From the NCBI RefSeq assembly GCF_051401765.1, contig NC_135071.1:10456961-10520960 (forward strand): a DNA stretch of 64,000 nucleotides, given 5' to 3'. The position numbers and the translations under genes are program-made. Within the stretch, counting starts at the first letter, position 1. Every line of letters starts with the position of its first letter. This stretch comes from Calliopsis andreniformis. Taxonomy: Eukaryota > Arthropoda > Insecta > Hymenoptera > Andrenidae. The notes beneath the pieces were generated by a model that saw nothing but the letters and a program-made list of their open reading frames with translations, ran no database searches and was not told the DNA's origin. Positions 13,001 to 25,400 of the stretch are shown in pieces.

Positions 13001-16000
13001 TCGCGCTTGACCAACTTCTGTCGTCGAATCGCGTTATCGCGTGGAAATTAAACGACGTAATTAACGCCCGATTCGCTCTTACTTTTTTCCCCTGAACTTT
13101 TACACGTCTACTCGAAAGAAGAAGAACAATTACCGTTTACATAACTTTATTCGTTCCTTATGCAAACAGCTTTTACAAATTTGTAAACTCTGTGTCTGAA
13201 AATCTCCTGACAATTTTTTCGCCTATCGTGAGATAAGATTCTTTCTCTTATTTCAGTACAGACACGAAGGAATGTTTCTTTCATTAAGGCAACGAAAGAG
13301 CATTCACGTATTTTAAGTAACGTATAAGAGTACAACTTAATGGATCAATTTTTCATCTGATCTGAGGAATTCTTTTAAGCAATATTATTTTTATATTTGT
13401 ACATTAATGTATAATGAAAAGTTTGTGGAAGGATTGTCTAATGTCTCTTCACCATTTTTCTCATTTTCAAAATTTTGTATTCTCTCATTCTAGAATCATT
13501 ATTCATAAGAAGCAAAGCACACGTTCTGCTTTCGTACATTCCTACCTTCATTCTTGATGAGACCAACTATCAATATGTATATGAGTTTATCTTGAATATA
13601 GATGTTTTTTATTATTGACATGTTCGAAAAGTTTTATGATTCAACTGATACAGATGGGTGTAGAACATTCTTAAAAGACTCTCTACATGAATGTCATCAA
13701 ACAATAAAACGTGGTAATAGTAAGAGGTGGAGGTAAATTTAGAGAAAAAAAGTTTGTTGGAATTTCTTTGCCATTACATTATAGAATATGAAAAGTTATA
13801 AAACTTTCTATTTAACCTTCTTTTGATATCTTGTACTGTTCCGTGGATATTCACGATAACATGAAAATTTATAATTTTTTGTAGATGTTTTCACCTCTAG
13901 CACCATTTTTTGTCACAACAAAAAATTCGTGCAAAATTTCAAAATTGTTTAATTTTCGAGTGGCCGAATTTCTCACGAAATCTAATATTACATATTTCAC
14001 GTACACGTATTTATACTTTGTCAAGTACTTCAAGTTTGCAAGATACATGCATACACTTTCCTAATTGATATCAGGAAAGTCAAGATATCCAAAATATCTA
14101 ACCTTCTTTTCATTAATTTTTTTTAATTTATGAAACAATTGAACGTTACTTCATCACGGAAAACGACAAATCGGAAGGGACTCGTTTCGTCACAAAAATT
14201 AGGAGTCTCGAAAAATATCGAGGACAGACCCTACGTTTGTGAATTACGATTGCTGGTCGTCACTTATGCAGCCATACAGACAAACCAAAAGGGAATACGT
14301 GACAAGTTGAATTTCCATGATTTCTATCTCGTTGTTTCGTGTAGAACGTCCTGCGAGCCTTCATTTCCAATACTCAATTCACGTGTCTGCATACCACCAA
14401 ACGTTACGCATTATTTTCACCATTTTGGACCACATCATCTCTGATATTTGTTTGGGAAATTTTATGGCAACGTGACGAATCTGTTATCGCTGCGGTCATT
14501 CCAGGAAAATTTGTTCTTCTCACCGCGTTGAACGCGCAGACTTTTATAATATGGTGCGAAATTTGACAGCGTGGGAAAAAAAATGGAAATCCAAAATGGA
14601 ATATAACGCAGTATGTAGTATTTTATTTTAATCGTATATCCTCGCTAGGAACTCGGCAGAAATTATATTCATGCAATTGTACAATTTTTTGTGTGGCACA
14701 TATGTGCACGTTTTTATTTCCCAATTATTTTTTCGTTATAAACCCGTCGGTATCCTTTTTATAGCTTAGAATTATTCGCTCCGTTCTTTTCATTTTCACC
14801 TCTATGAAATACATACGAGTCATCAACACAGGAATTAACTTCAGGAAAACGATTTCTAATTCCTGTGAAATTAAATTTTTGCAAGTTGCTTTAAACACAT
14901 ATTAAAGTTCCAATTGTAGATATAAACTTACTTTAATATCTACTTTATTGACCATAAATGTCATATGTAATATCTATGTTTCTACTAAAACAATATGTTG
15001 GGACATACGATTTTATTACCTGTGTTATGAAATTATGGGGTATGTCATTTTAGATTTTACTTCTAATCTCAGAAATGTCACATTGGTACAGTTTAGTATG
15101 TAAATGATTAATTTTATTGTTAACATTGTTCTAATACATTTATTCTTATGAATGTAGACTAAATGATTATAAGTATACTATTAGAAGAAACACATTAGGA
15201 GAAATGCAATAGTCAGTTGAAATATATTAAATATATTCAATTTTATAAACACGCAAAATATGAATATTTATACTTAATGTTTTCTACATTTCCAGAATTA
15301 TTATTTTTTCATTATGTTATTTACTTATCGTCGTTTTATTTGATTTTTGCAAAGAAAACATAAGTAACGAAAAGTGATGATAAATCTCTTTTAAGCATGT
15401 TCCTGACAAAGGCATTCGTCATAATTTATAATTGTTCAGTGTTAATTTGAATTTGCTGCCGTGATCACAACACATCGCGCAACAGTTTGGCGTCACCAAT
15501 TCTATTTTGACCACTTTAATGACATTTCAAAGTAATTAGATAGTTATATGATACTCATTTAGGAGCCATACAAATTGTAGACTCTCACAAATACTGACCA
15601 GGTAAATTGAACGTGTACAAACTAATCAAAGACGCATTCAGAAAAAAGGTTCATGGAATGAACATAACGAATGTATGAAATAAATTCTACGATGGAGACT
15701 CCTTGAGTATCTATTGCTGCTCAAAAAATATATTTTTAAAGACATCAAATGTCCAGCTGTGTACTAGTTCTACCTTTAATATTTGCAAAAATATTTTCAA
15801 ATTGTCCTCGTTAACTTGACGTTAAAAAAAGCGAACTGAGAAGAACAGGGTGACCTGAGAAAAGCGAAGTCCTGACTTCATCTCTTCACAAATTATTGGA
15901 GAACAATAAAGCTGAAAGTAAGAAACACGAAAACTGTGTACAGTTTGTATAGAAATCTATCAAAAAGCTGGATTCAGGATTCAAACTGAAAAATAGGCAT

Positions 16001-18560
16001 ATGAGGCTTGTGCCGATAGCCTCGAATGCTCTGATAACTACATTTGTGACCACTGCAAATTATATTGAAACTGATGCGAGTCACGTTGCAACATTCTGCT
16101 GTGTCCAATTCCAGGTGCCACTTAATGATGTGTCAGAATTCTATACCAAAATTTAATCAAGGTTTAAGTTAACTATTACAATAATATTGGTTATTCTGTT
16201 GTTTTATCTTAAATTATGATATTGTTAACTTATAAGTAAAGCAGGATGGAAAGCATAAAATATTATTTTTTTTAATTTATTTAAGAAAAATCTTTAGTGT
16301 TCGGTACTAAGGAAATTCCCTCTAGTTCAAAGAGAAGTTAGAACTGCACTTTTGAAATGCATCAATGCACAAAACTGCATGAGAATAGTACCAGTATGCA
16401 TCAATCTTTTGAGCCATTCTTTTTTGTAACATTTTTTTCTACCTAACTCTGTTTATAGTTTCCTCAATCTCAGTCACATGGAACAACCTGCATTCATTAG
16501 GTGTATAAAAAGAGCTAATTTAATGCTGAATTTTGAACAAAAACTATAAGAAAAACCTCTACAATAATTCAAAAGGACGCGGAGGCATCTCCGCGTAACA
16601 GAAATTATACTAAAAAAATTACGTGCAGAATTTTCGAAAGCTGCTCTATATGAAAAGTGTGTCAAATCTGAATAGGAATAGCGAAGTTCCATTGCTGGAT
16701 TTGTGCAGGAAGAGGAGCAGACACTTCTGCGTTCGCCGTTTTCCAGCGGAGCTCGAAGAAATCGTTACGCTGCTTTCACCTTGAAAATTGCAAAATATTC
16801 TATCGAAGGCAGGGGCACGTGATGCTGCAGGTACGAGGTCGACGAGGGAAAAGCGTGAAACGAAAGGTAATCGTGCAATTTCATTTCGAGAATGGGAAGA
16901 ACGGTTGAACAGGTTCGATCTTTCGCGGCAAGAGTGACTCGTTCCAACTTCAAGAGGATTCGTGACCAGAATCTTTCTTCTTTCAACGGCAGATATGTTT
17001 CTCAAACCAGTGACAAGGTGACTCGGGATCTTCCAGTTCGACGACAATGTGCTCCACTATATGTACAAGTCCACGTAGAACGATTTTACCAGGAGTAAAG
17101 GTCTGGGTTATTTTTGTTCTTTTCAGAGAATATTAAGTTAAACGAATCCTTTGTGAAAAATCACATAGGTTTTCTCTGGCTGTTGTTCGCCAGTAAAAAA
17201 TATATTTAGATTTTACGAATATGTAGAAATTGAAAAATTCGTTTACGTAGGTTTACCTTATGTCATAACGTGTTTCATTAGTTTCCAATGATTTTACTCA
17301 TTTCTTCATCCCTTTAGTAAATAACTGTTTATTATACAAGGTAACTTTTTTTTAACATAGTTTGTCTACTATTTATTCTAGATACGTATGCAAAAATACA
17401 GCTACTTGCTTTTACTTACTTAAGCAGGGCTTACAAAACAATACAATATTCTAAAAATGCACTTAATTTCTATATTTTTATTATAATACCATTCTTTAAA
17501 CATAATCCCCATAAAAAATTTGTCTAAAAGCATTCATATAGCAATAAATAATAAAGAAATATAAAAGTGAATTTACAAGCTTATATATACATGAATTAGT
17601 CAATATTCCTTTGGTAAGCCATATTAGTACATCTTTTTCATGCTTCCAATTTTCGCGTGTCTTACATTTTTTAAATTCCAATTAGGAGCCTGTAGATTTC
17701 AACAGTTCTGGCATATTCTATATGAAATACAAATAACTTCTTTTTATTTTGAAACTTAGACGCAAAAATATCAACTACTTTATAAATAACAGCGATTTAA
17801 CTTTTGCTAGGCCATATTAAGTACCTTTATCCTACCTCTACGATTGTTGTGCCGATATCGGTCGTCCAAAGAATTCAAAGATCATAACCAATGAATCGAG
17901 CGATTACTTTTGCTTTCAAAGTCGTAGGTAGACCACGTAGGCACGAGCGGAACCTTTGTCGTGTTACACAGGACGCATACATGCCTACAGTCGTACTTTT
18001 TTGCCGAACAATAATGGCTATTGTACAGTAGCTTGTTAACGCGATACGTAAGCGAAAGAGGGTCGAAGGGGAATACCAGCCGAGGAAGCGGAGGCTCGAT
18101 CGGCACCAGTGGCCTATTTCATTCAACGTTCTGAATTCACGAATTTAAGCCGGAAATCAATCAGCTTGTTTTCACGTTCATCGACCTTCATTGTCCTTGC
18201 TTTAACTACCACGTGGAGGATGATGAATCATTATTGGTAGGTAAAATTGAAGGTTCCAGAGAATGAAGGTGGTATATACCATACACAGGAGTGCTTCAAT
18301 GTGATGTCTTAATTGGTTTTGGAAGAATCGATGTAAGCTGAGATAGAATTTATAGATATGTGTATTGCTATACCTATGTGGTGTTATATGACATTTTATT
18401 ATTGAGTAGGTACGGCTGTACAGATAGGCTTTAGTATAGAATTGTGTTTTCAAACGTGATCGAGCTCCACGGCCGATTGTGATCTTGGATCGAATACGGA
18501 GATCTGCCCACGTTTTGAAATAGCACTGTACACGCTATATTATGTTTCAAATATTTCTTT
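10078..18560. other. Long non-coding stretch, A+T-rich with CpG patches
   Basis: No gene or complete mobile element could be supported over this 8.5 kb. CpG-richer patches lie at about 10,500-10,870 (with a pyrimidine-rich tract at 10,520-10,590), 12,900-13,140, 14,130-14,560, 16,690-17,100 and 17,840-18,200. The 16,646-17,047 minus-strand frame (133 codons) is the longest. It overlaps frames on both strands and has no recognisable domain. Small hairpins include a 10-bp stem ACAGGAATTA/TAATTCCTGT near 14,829-14,865. Confidence 0.6.
16577..16596. repeat. GC-rich perfect 8-bp hairpin in A+T-rich flanks
   Basis: ACGCGGAG, a four-base loop GCAT, then CTCCGCGT. The stem is entirely paired and much richer in G+C than its surroundings. 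Nothing else suggests an RNA gene here. It may be a remnant of an inverted-repeat element or a chance hairpin. Confidence 0.5.
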
Positions 18561-18571
18561 GTTTCGATTTA

Positions 18572-18783
18572 GTTTTTTGTGAGAATAATTTGTGCAAGAT
18601 CAGTTCTATCAACTTTATTAAAATTAAATTTGTGCACTACTAGTAAACATACCGATTCGATCAGTTGGGTTAATTTAACCTGAGAGCTTTGTGACATTTA
18701 CCTTGTTTTTATTTACTGAAACAAGACTAAAATTTTCAATAAGCCGACATGTTGATCTTGCACAAATTTTCCTGAGACAAAGT
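18572..18783. repeat. Inverted-repeat pair around about 160 bp
   Basis: The 15-mer ATTTGTGCAAGATCA at 18,588-18,602 recurs in reverse complement at 18,753-18,767. Similarity continues outward for about ten bases with small gaps (TTTGTGAGAATA against TTTGTCTCAGGAA). The intervening DNA is A+T-rich with no open frame. This fits the terminal repeats of a small MITE, but no target-site duplication was found, so the borders are approximate. Confidence 0.45.
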
Positions 18784-19892
18784 TGCAAATGATCCCTATA
18801 TATCTTTCTTTCCTCTAATAATTCTTAAATTATGGCTTCAAGGAAAACGAAATAACATCGCTAACTCAACAATAGGAAATTTTAGTGTTATATTTCATAC
18901 TGGTTACGAAAGTAACATAATTCAACAGAGTACATTTTTTAGGGGAAGCGGGAAACTATTTGGGCATAGTAAACAAAATTAATTGCTGGAAAAAAAGTTA
19001 TTTCAAAAATTAAATTATAACGAACTTATATAAATATGAATTAACTTAACGTAAGAAGATAGGGGAATGTAAATGGGGGGTATTATTATTATTATGAGCT
19101 TAGAATAAACCCCTCTTTTTTAGTTCTTTTTGACCTCTCTGCATTTCCTTTTACTCTATGGTAGGATAAAGTGAAATAAGGTACTATATAAAAGAACAGT
19201 ACAGGTCACATTTAATGTCCAAGAACACGCGATTTTCACAAAAATGTTACGTAATCCCTTTGTCCTGTGAAATCTTCATTCTAAAAAATGTCCAAGTATA
19301 TAGAAAAAAATTATGAAAATGATTTTCTCCATTGTTGTAGAAAAGGTGGTTATATTAAAGCACTGTCTACGGGATATTTGTTATCGTCAAGGGTGGCATG
19401 ATTTAGAATCATTTTATTTACTTAGGGTTGCATGTATTAGCATTACACATTAGAACGTGGTTTTCATTTAAAACTGAGTACTTTTTTCAACTGAAAGAAT
19501 AAAATTTTTCTAAGTTGCGTCGGTCATCTTGTAGCAACAAAAAGGGGTCAATCTAAAGGGGCTGATGTAAACGTCATAATCTTCAGATCTTGACCCCATT
19601 AAATTTTTATTATATGAAATGGATAGAATAGTTAATAATGTTTAACCAGTAATAAAAAAGATATGAAAAATATTATACAAAAACATTGGTGGAATATGTA
19701 GAATATATCCAACTGTCATTAAGACAAGGGTGGGCATATTGATTATAAAAATATTGTTGGAATTTATTTGGTTTAATAAACATTTCCTCGTTACATCCTA
19801 TTTTTCAAAATAATAAGTGTTGAAATACTATACTGTGTATACGTACTTGTGAGTGTAAACCAGAACGACAAAAAATTGAATTAATGCCTTAA
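18784..19892. other. A+T-rich non-coding stretch with a short TAT microsatellite
   Basis: No gene was seen. (TAT)5 occupies 19,081-19,095 just after a run of G. The words CAAGGGTGGCATGATT (near 19,389) and CAAGGGTGGGCATATT (near 19,727) are similar and could be remnants of a dispersed repeat. A weak inverted pair GGGGTCAA/TTGACCCC lies at about 19,553-19,599. Confidence 0.5.
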
Positions 19893-20153
19893 TTCTGTGG
19901 TGGTAAGGCAATGTAAGGCAAAACGACCTAAGTCACATGCTTTTGTTTTCGAGATATTGGCGTTTAATGTTTTCAGTTCCAGTACTGTCTTATGAACTTG
20001 TGTCTTCTTGAATTCTTATTTTTAGGTGAACAAATTCATTCAATGCCCTTCCTTCTTTCTGAAAATGTAAATTCTATATTCTACATGTCAATTAAGGCCT
20101 TAACTTGAATTTTTTGAAAATGAGACAAGCTATTTTGCCTTACAACCATAGAA
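19893..20153. mobile_element. Candidate TIR element, about 261 bp
   Basis: The left end TTCTGTGGTGGTAAGGCA (19,893-19,910) matches the reverse complement of the right end (TTCTATGGTTGTAAGGCA, from 20,136-20,153) at 16 of 18 positions. The left arm then repeats TGTAAGGCAA in tandem. The interior carries TTTTCGAGATATTGGCGTTT, a phrase typical of dispersed insect repeats in my recollection. It has no coding frame. Target-site duplication was not established. Confidence 0.5.
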
Positions 20154-20439
20154 TAAGAATCTATAAGATAAGCCTTGTAATTTCCGCAGAAAGGAACTAA
20201 ATTAAAGCAACTCTTTTCTTGAAACTCAAAAACATAAAAAGATGTACATAGAGATACTGCAATTAAATATCAACATGTACGAAGTACTTATACACATTTA
20301 TTACATTCACATTTATTACCTAGTCGCAGCTGCCCCATGAAAAATGTCGACAAAATCCCTGTACAATTTCAAGAAACCACTTCTTATTTTCTCATTTTCG
20401 GTAAAAGATAACGAAAATAAACCGCTGTACGCTGAAAAA

Positions 20440-21010
20440 TTGATTTCGCTGCGTAATAACACCACAGACGCATCGTGTTCCGGTCCGCAACGCTCGAACG
20501 TGGATGATTAATCTGCCGCACAAAGACAACCCTTAATAATGAAGCAGCCGTATTCCATCAAGCATAAGCCCCTCTGATCGTTTTCTGGCGGAGAAATTTC
20601 AAAGACCTAAGTGAACGAGGCGGAGGAGGAGATGACGTGAGGATTGGGCAGGGGCCATGGGTGAGGTAAAGGGAAGCTGCAATCACCGCGCGGTGTAACG
20701 TAGGAGGCGCGAGAATTTCTTCGGTGATTCACGGTAGGAACGGAGGAAACGCCTGGCGCGTAGGTGAAGGCGAAAGAGTTGTGAATGAACGCGAAGCGGA
20801 AGCGAACAAACGCGATTGTTGCTGAGCAGGTATGCTTGTTACATACCTGCTCGTACATACATACCGGCGCTCGTGAAAGGTTGTCACGGTGTACTGGCTA
20901 CCTTTCCTGATCGGCGAGACGCGTTTTCCTGCGTCGACACCGGATATCCGGCGTGTTCAGCGGAATAGTAATATGCTATGACTACTGTCCTGTCTACGAT
21001 CATTCGCGAG
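20440..21010. other. CpG-rich island, possible regulatory region
   Basis: This is one of the clearest CpG-rich blocks, with CGCGCGGTG, GGCGCG and CGACACCGG words dense between about 20,570 and 20,960, inside A+T-rich DNA. It also contains TGACGTGA (CRE-like), the perfect palindrome CCGGATATCCGG (20,940-20,951) and a strong hairpin at 20,824-20,852. Such blocks in hypomethylated insect genomes can be promoters or enhancers, but no adjoining gene start could be recognised. Confidence 0.4.
20824..20852. repeat. Perfect 11-bp hairpin in CpG island
   Basis: GAGCAGGTATG, the loop CTTGTTA, then CATACCTGCTC. All eleven stem pairs are Watson-Crick. The stem is too short for a canonical microRNA precursor. 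It could be a structured element in a transcript or a palindromic binding site. Confidence 0.6.
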
Positions 21011-21140
21011 CATTTCATTCAAGCGACTTTTGTCAATGCTTAACTGCTAACGATGTTAGTGTGCTTCGAATGTCCAGTCACTGTGGTTTAGTACTGTCAC
21101 CAGAAAATAGAATGTCTTCCGGATTCTGGACAATACTTCA

Positions 21141-21822
21141 GAGAGTTGTACCAAGTAGATGGCTGAAAATATAGTTTATCTTTGACATTTTGTAGAACGA
21201 AAACTATTCGAGTGATTGATCTAATGATTTAGCGCATTAGCTTATACGTGGCGTATTATATTGCATAATTTATTTTATACAAAAATATTAAATAATAACA
21301 AAGTTATATCTTGCTACGTAGGTGGTAAAAAAGACGTTTGTTAGGACTGTGGTGTATCCAGTGATCTGAAACAAGAAACTCGGACATATGATTAATCTAT
21401 GGTCAAAGCTAGAGTGTCAACTAGGATTTTTGAGATATCTTAATATTGACGTATTGTTTTCATGCGTTAAGGCTGAACATTGTAGGAGAAAATCGATAGC
21501 TTTTATTCAAATTGGTGCCCTTGTGACAGCTTTTAATATTTTTCAAAATCCTAGTTCACATTGTAGCTCTGATCGTGTGGATTAATTATATGTTTGGGTT
21601 TTTCGTTTCAGATCAAATTGAATACACTTATTTTTTAGTACCTACGCGACGAGCTATAACTCTGTTATTGTTTAGTATTTTTATATGAAAACAATTGTAT
21701 AATATGAAATGACATGTACAAGTATAAACTAATGTGTAAAACTTCAGATCAATCACTCAAATAGTTTTCCAACTACATTTCAAAGATACGCTGTTTTCGG
21801 TTGTCTACATGTATAACCCCCC
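21141..21822. mobile_element. Long foldback (near-complete palindrome), 682 bp
   Basis: Reading inward from both ends gives the same sequence with moderate divergence for roughly 300 bp per arm. Matched landmarks, left against reversed right: GTAGATGGCTGAAAA / GTAGACAACCGAAAA; TTTATCTTTGACATTTTGTAG / GTATCTTTGAAATGTAG; ACTATTCGAGTGATTGATCT / ACTATTTGAGTGATTGATCT; GCATTAGCTTATAC / ACATTAGTTTATAC; AATAACAAAGTTATA / AATAACAGAGTTATA; GATCTGAAACAAG / GATCTGAAACGAA; CAACTAGGATTTT / GAACTAGGATTTT. An 11-bp gap separates the arms' alignments near 21,340. Only the central 100 bp or so does not pair clearly. There is no coding frame spanning it, so it is a non-autonomous foldback/MITE; family unknown. 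Confidence 0.85.
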
Positions 21823-21833
21823 TAAGGGCTTGT

Positions 21834-22098
21834 TTACACGATCTATCAAGGCTAACGACAGGCTACTGTCAATTTTTTTTCCAATGGGTTTCGATGGTAA
21901 CCGCCTTCTAGTATTTCCTCTACGACAGCAAAAAAGAGTAAAACCCATAGAAATGAAATTTGACAGTGGCTAGCTTGTCGCCGATTAGATGAATATTGCG
22001 AAGCAACCATAATTCATATGGTTAAATTTTTGTACTATTATCGTGACTGTTCTCTATATTTTGTTAAAAGTGTTCTGAGCACAAAGTAACTAGGCCCT
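21834..22098. mobile_element. Second inverted-repeat element, abutting the foldback
   Basis: The core arms pair well. On the left, CGACAGGCTACTGTCAATTT runs on to CCAATGGGTTT (about 21,855-21,892); the right arm read backward gives CGACAAGCTAGCCACTGTCA then TTCTATGGGTTT (about 21,939-21,980). The left outer end AAGGGCTTGTTTAC resembles AAGGGCCTAGTTAC read inward from 22,098, but the outer match is weak. Only 11 bp separate it from the foldback. No transposase frame is present. Confidence 0.5.
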
Positions 22099-22123
22099 TT
22101 TTCGCAAGATACTTATTTTCAAT

Positions 22124-22472
22124 ATGGAGGCATTTTCATGTGAATCTATTCAGGAAGGGTCTAAACTTAGGAAAGTGAACGATAAGTTGTATGAGCTACT
22201 TATTACTACAAACAATGAAGAATCTGTACTCATGTTGCGTGTGTCGTTTTTCCACTGAACCCTTCAGTTACCAATTTAACAGTAAGTGTTATTAGACATG
22301 TACTAAATGAACTTTTCTTACTGGTTCCAAATACACTTTAAAGGAAGTGTCTGAGGACTCGGTAGAGTCTTCTGCTAAATATTTAAAAGTACAAAGAAAA
22401 GTGGGCGTGAGACGAAGTTTGTATTCCGCTACGCTCAATCGGCCAATTCCAAATTCTGTTAATACCCTATGA
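22124..22472 (+). other. Two short open frames, possibly a relic of coding sequence
   Basis: An ATG at 22,124 opens a 44-codon frame (MEAFSCESIQEGSKLRKVND..., stop at 22,256). In another frame, codons from 22,311 to 22,472 stay open and read ...KEVSEDSVESSAKYLKVQR..., a composition more protein-like than most chance frames nearby. Between them sits a consensus donor (GTAAGT, 22,282) and a branch-like TACTAAAT. However, the donor phase does not join the two frames. This could be a broken exon pair of an unidentified gene or chance. No family is recognised. Confidence 0.15.
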
Positions 22473-25400
22473 TATTATTTAGTCGCGAAAAGTGGTTGAA
22501 TATTCAGGGAGACGTTCCGCGCTCTGATTCCTTTAACGTATTCAGGGTTTTACGCTGTTTGTCATGAATGGTTTGCGAGCTATGTTCGATTAGGATTATC
22601 GGTGCCTCGATTACTCAGCCCTGAATATTCGAATATTAAATTTGACTAATATTCGCGACTGAGTGCACTGGTAACCGTTATATAATACAGTAAATATTAA
22701 CGTTCATAGTGCTGCAGATATTTTGCGTATTGTTCCGTTAAATCATATTATTTCGTTACGTTTGGCTGAATCTGGTTCTCTATAAAGGAAAATCCTGTTA
22801 AGCGGGTATATTGAATGACAAGTTAACATAATTTGCAGTGTACAGGAACTTTTCTATGTCACCATGAGGAAGTTTCATAGTTTTTTAACTTTAAATAATC
22901 TTTGAACTGATTTAGGTGATAAGAATTTTAGTTGTTAACGAGATTTAGTAGGTATACTCTTCCTTGATCTGTTTCATTGCTTTTTTGTCTTTCAATATTT
23001 ATTTTGATGGCAAAAAAGTAGGCTTGTAGTGTAGAATAAAGTAGGTATTTTAATGTTAAATTTTTATTTTATTAATTTTACCGTGAAATATCAGCTATGT
23101 TTCAACTGAAAAAGATATATTACACCAGGATAATTTTTGTTAAATTCTGATTTGAATTTCAGTGATTAGAGTCTTCTGATCCTAGCTTCGATTTAATTTG
23201 AAAAATATATCAACAAATTCTCTGAAGTCTTCCACATAAAAGTAATATCTGAACTGGATGGAGCAAATTTGGATTTTATTTTAAAAAAATGAACATATTG
23301 ACTTTGTACGTAGTAGAAAATGATTTCGAGGACTAAAAAAGTAAACCAAAAAATGCTGATCAAATATGGGTTAAAAAAGAAAGCCTGTTTAATATTCGAA
23401 TAAGAATTAATTTGAATTATAAATCATCTACTACAAGAATGTGCAATTTCATCAGTGTTAAGAAGAGGCAAAGACAAAGCGTAATGGGTGTAAAACAGCT
23501 GTATACAGGGACATTGCCAACACAACTGGAATGCTATGCTAGTATTGCAGAATCGTTGATGTGAAATAGCGCTTGGATCCCGATGGATACAGCGAAATTG
23601 TTTAATAACGGATGAAACTTCCGGGTTACGTTTATACCGTGCCGGATGATCTGTAGTGGTGTTTCCGCGCGGAATCAGAGAAGCGTGCGAATGTGTAGGT
23701 GATCCGCTCAGTCGGTGACGTTGTGGCAAATATCATTGTTTAATAGCACCGCTAGAAAAAAAATGTCATCCATGATTTGTCCATTTCCGCAGCTACTGCT
23801 AAACCTGAGTGATGGAACCAGGGATTATAACATACACAGTATACTCTCGATATAAGCTCGTTCCTACATTTACTATACTTTGAAAATATTTAGTGCAAGT
23901 GAAATCAGCTGTAAGTAATCACTCACGTCTTTGAGCTAGTGTGCGAGTCTTGAGTCTATAGCGAGGAGACACTGTGTTTCTGAAGTCAACTCATGTGTAG
24001 ATACATTTTCATCTTATCAGAGATGAGAGTGGAAGAAAATGAGGAAGTAATTGCAAAAAATAAGGGAAATCACGATGGAATTGTGACGAAGAAATATTGT
24101 TTTCTTTATAATCATGATAATATTTTGATATTAGGATATTTAAATTAAAATAGATCCATGTTGTCTATGTTTGTGTATTACATCGACTTAAAATAGGAAT
24201 ATATTAAAATAAGAATTTCTTTAAATTCTTTAAAGTTAGGATAGGAATTCTTGGTTCTTTAAAGTTAGGCATACTGTAATAACTTCGTTTGAGTAACTGC
24301 AATTACAGGTTGCTTGAATAAAGTACGCTATTTCTAATAACAGTATGAGTGCACACAATTGCTACTTGAGGCACTTAAAAAGTTACATCTGGTTTTCTTC
24401 CTAAAGAAAGACTAGTTGCCTAATTACTCATGCTAAACTTTCAACATTGAACAAGAGTCTAATCATTAATGTACGCTACTCGAAACTCTGGCCAACTTTT
24501 TAATCACAACTGTTTAATCCGGCGCTATTCAAGTTTGACTTCCCCTATGAAAATCCCCCTTTCCACTGGTGTAATTAGGAGAACTGCAAAATGTGCTAGA
24601 CCACCAAACTTGGTTAAACGGGGCAGTAGATGAGCTTAAACGCGTGAAAAGGGAAATGGAACACTGATTTATTATTATCCTTAATATACACAGGAGTTTG
24701 CACGTTAATTTATTCTGAGTGGATGATCGATATGCTGGTTTTGGTACTTGATGAAATTGAGTATATGCCAACTATTCAAAAGACTGGTTGAAATTTTTCT
24801 GTATCTAATGCACAGAGTAAGGAAACCAAGCAACAGTGTCCCCTATTAATAGACATAAATAAAAGCGATAAGTCATGTTATTAACGTGATTTGCATCATG
24901 TTTGCGAAAGAATTGACGAATAACTACGAAGAAGGTAAAAAGAAAGTTTTCTGGATGTATGACAAAGGTAAAATTTAAGTGACACTTTATAACCTTACAC
25001 GACCTCGAAAGAGCAAAGTATTATTAATCGTTGAATTTATCTCGGAATGAACTAGGTACATGGCTACTTAAATAAAAATATACAGTTCCTTTTAAATAAA
25101 ACCACAGTCACCTTAAAATTGTGGAAGCACGTTCGCCTAGAGAAGATCTGTGACTACCTAAAGATGTTCTCTCACGAAACAAAGTATGTTCCACTTGAAA
25201 TTTTTTGCAATAACTAATAGCTTAAGAGATAATTGCGTCTGAAAATTTAAGTGTGGCAACCTGTAGATATTATTATATCAAGAGTCATTCATTTATATAC
25301 ATATGGTTGTATACATGCGACCAATATTTTGTATTTTAATTTTATCGATTCAGTTGTAGTTAATATATCGACTTTTCCGACGTTTTGTTAGCGGTCATTC

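Noticed and set aside
16646..17047. 133-codon minus-strand frame
   Set aside because: It overlaps frames on both strands in a CpG patch. No signal peptide, domain or splice context was seen.
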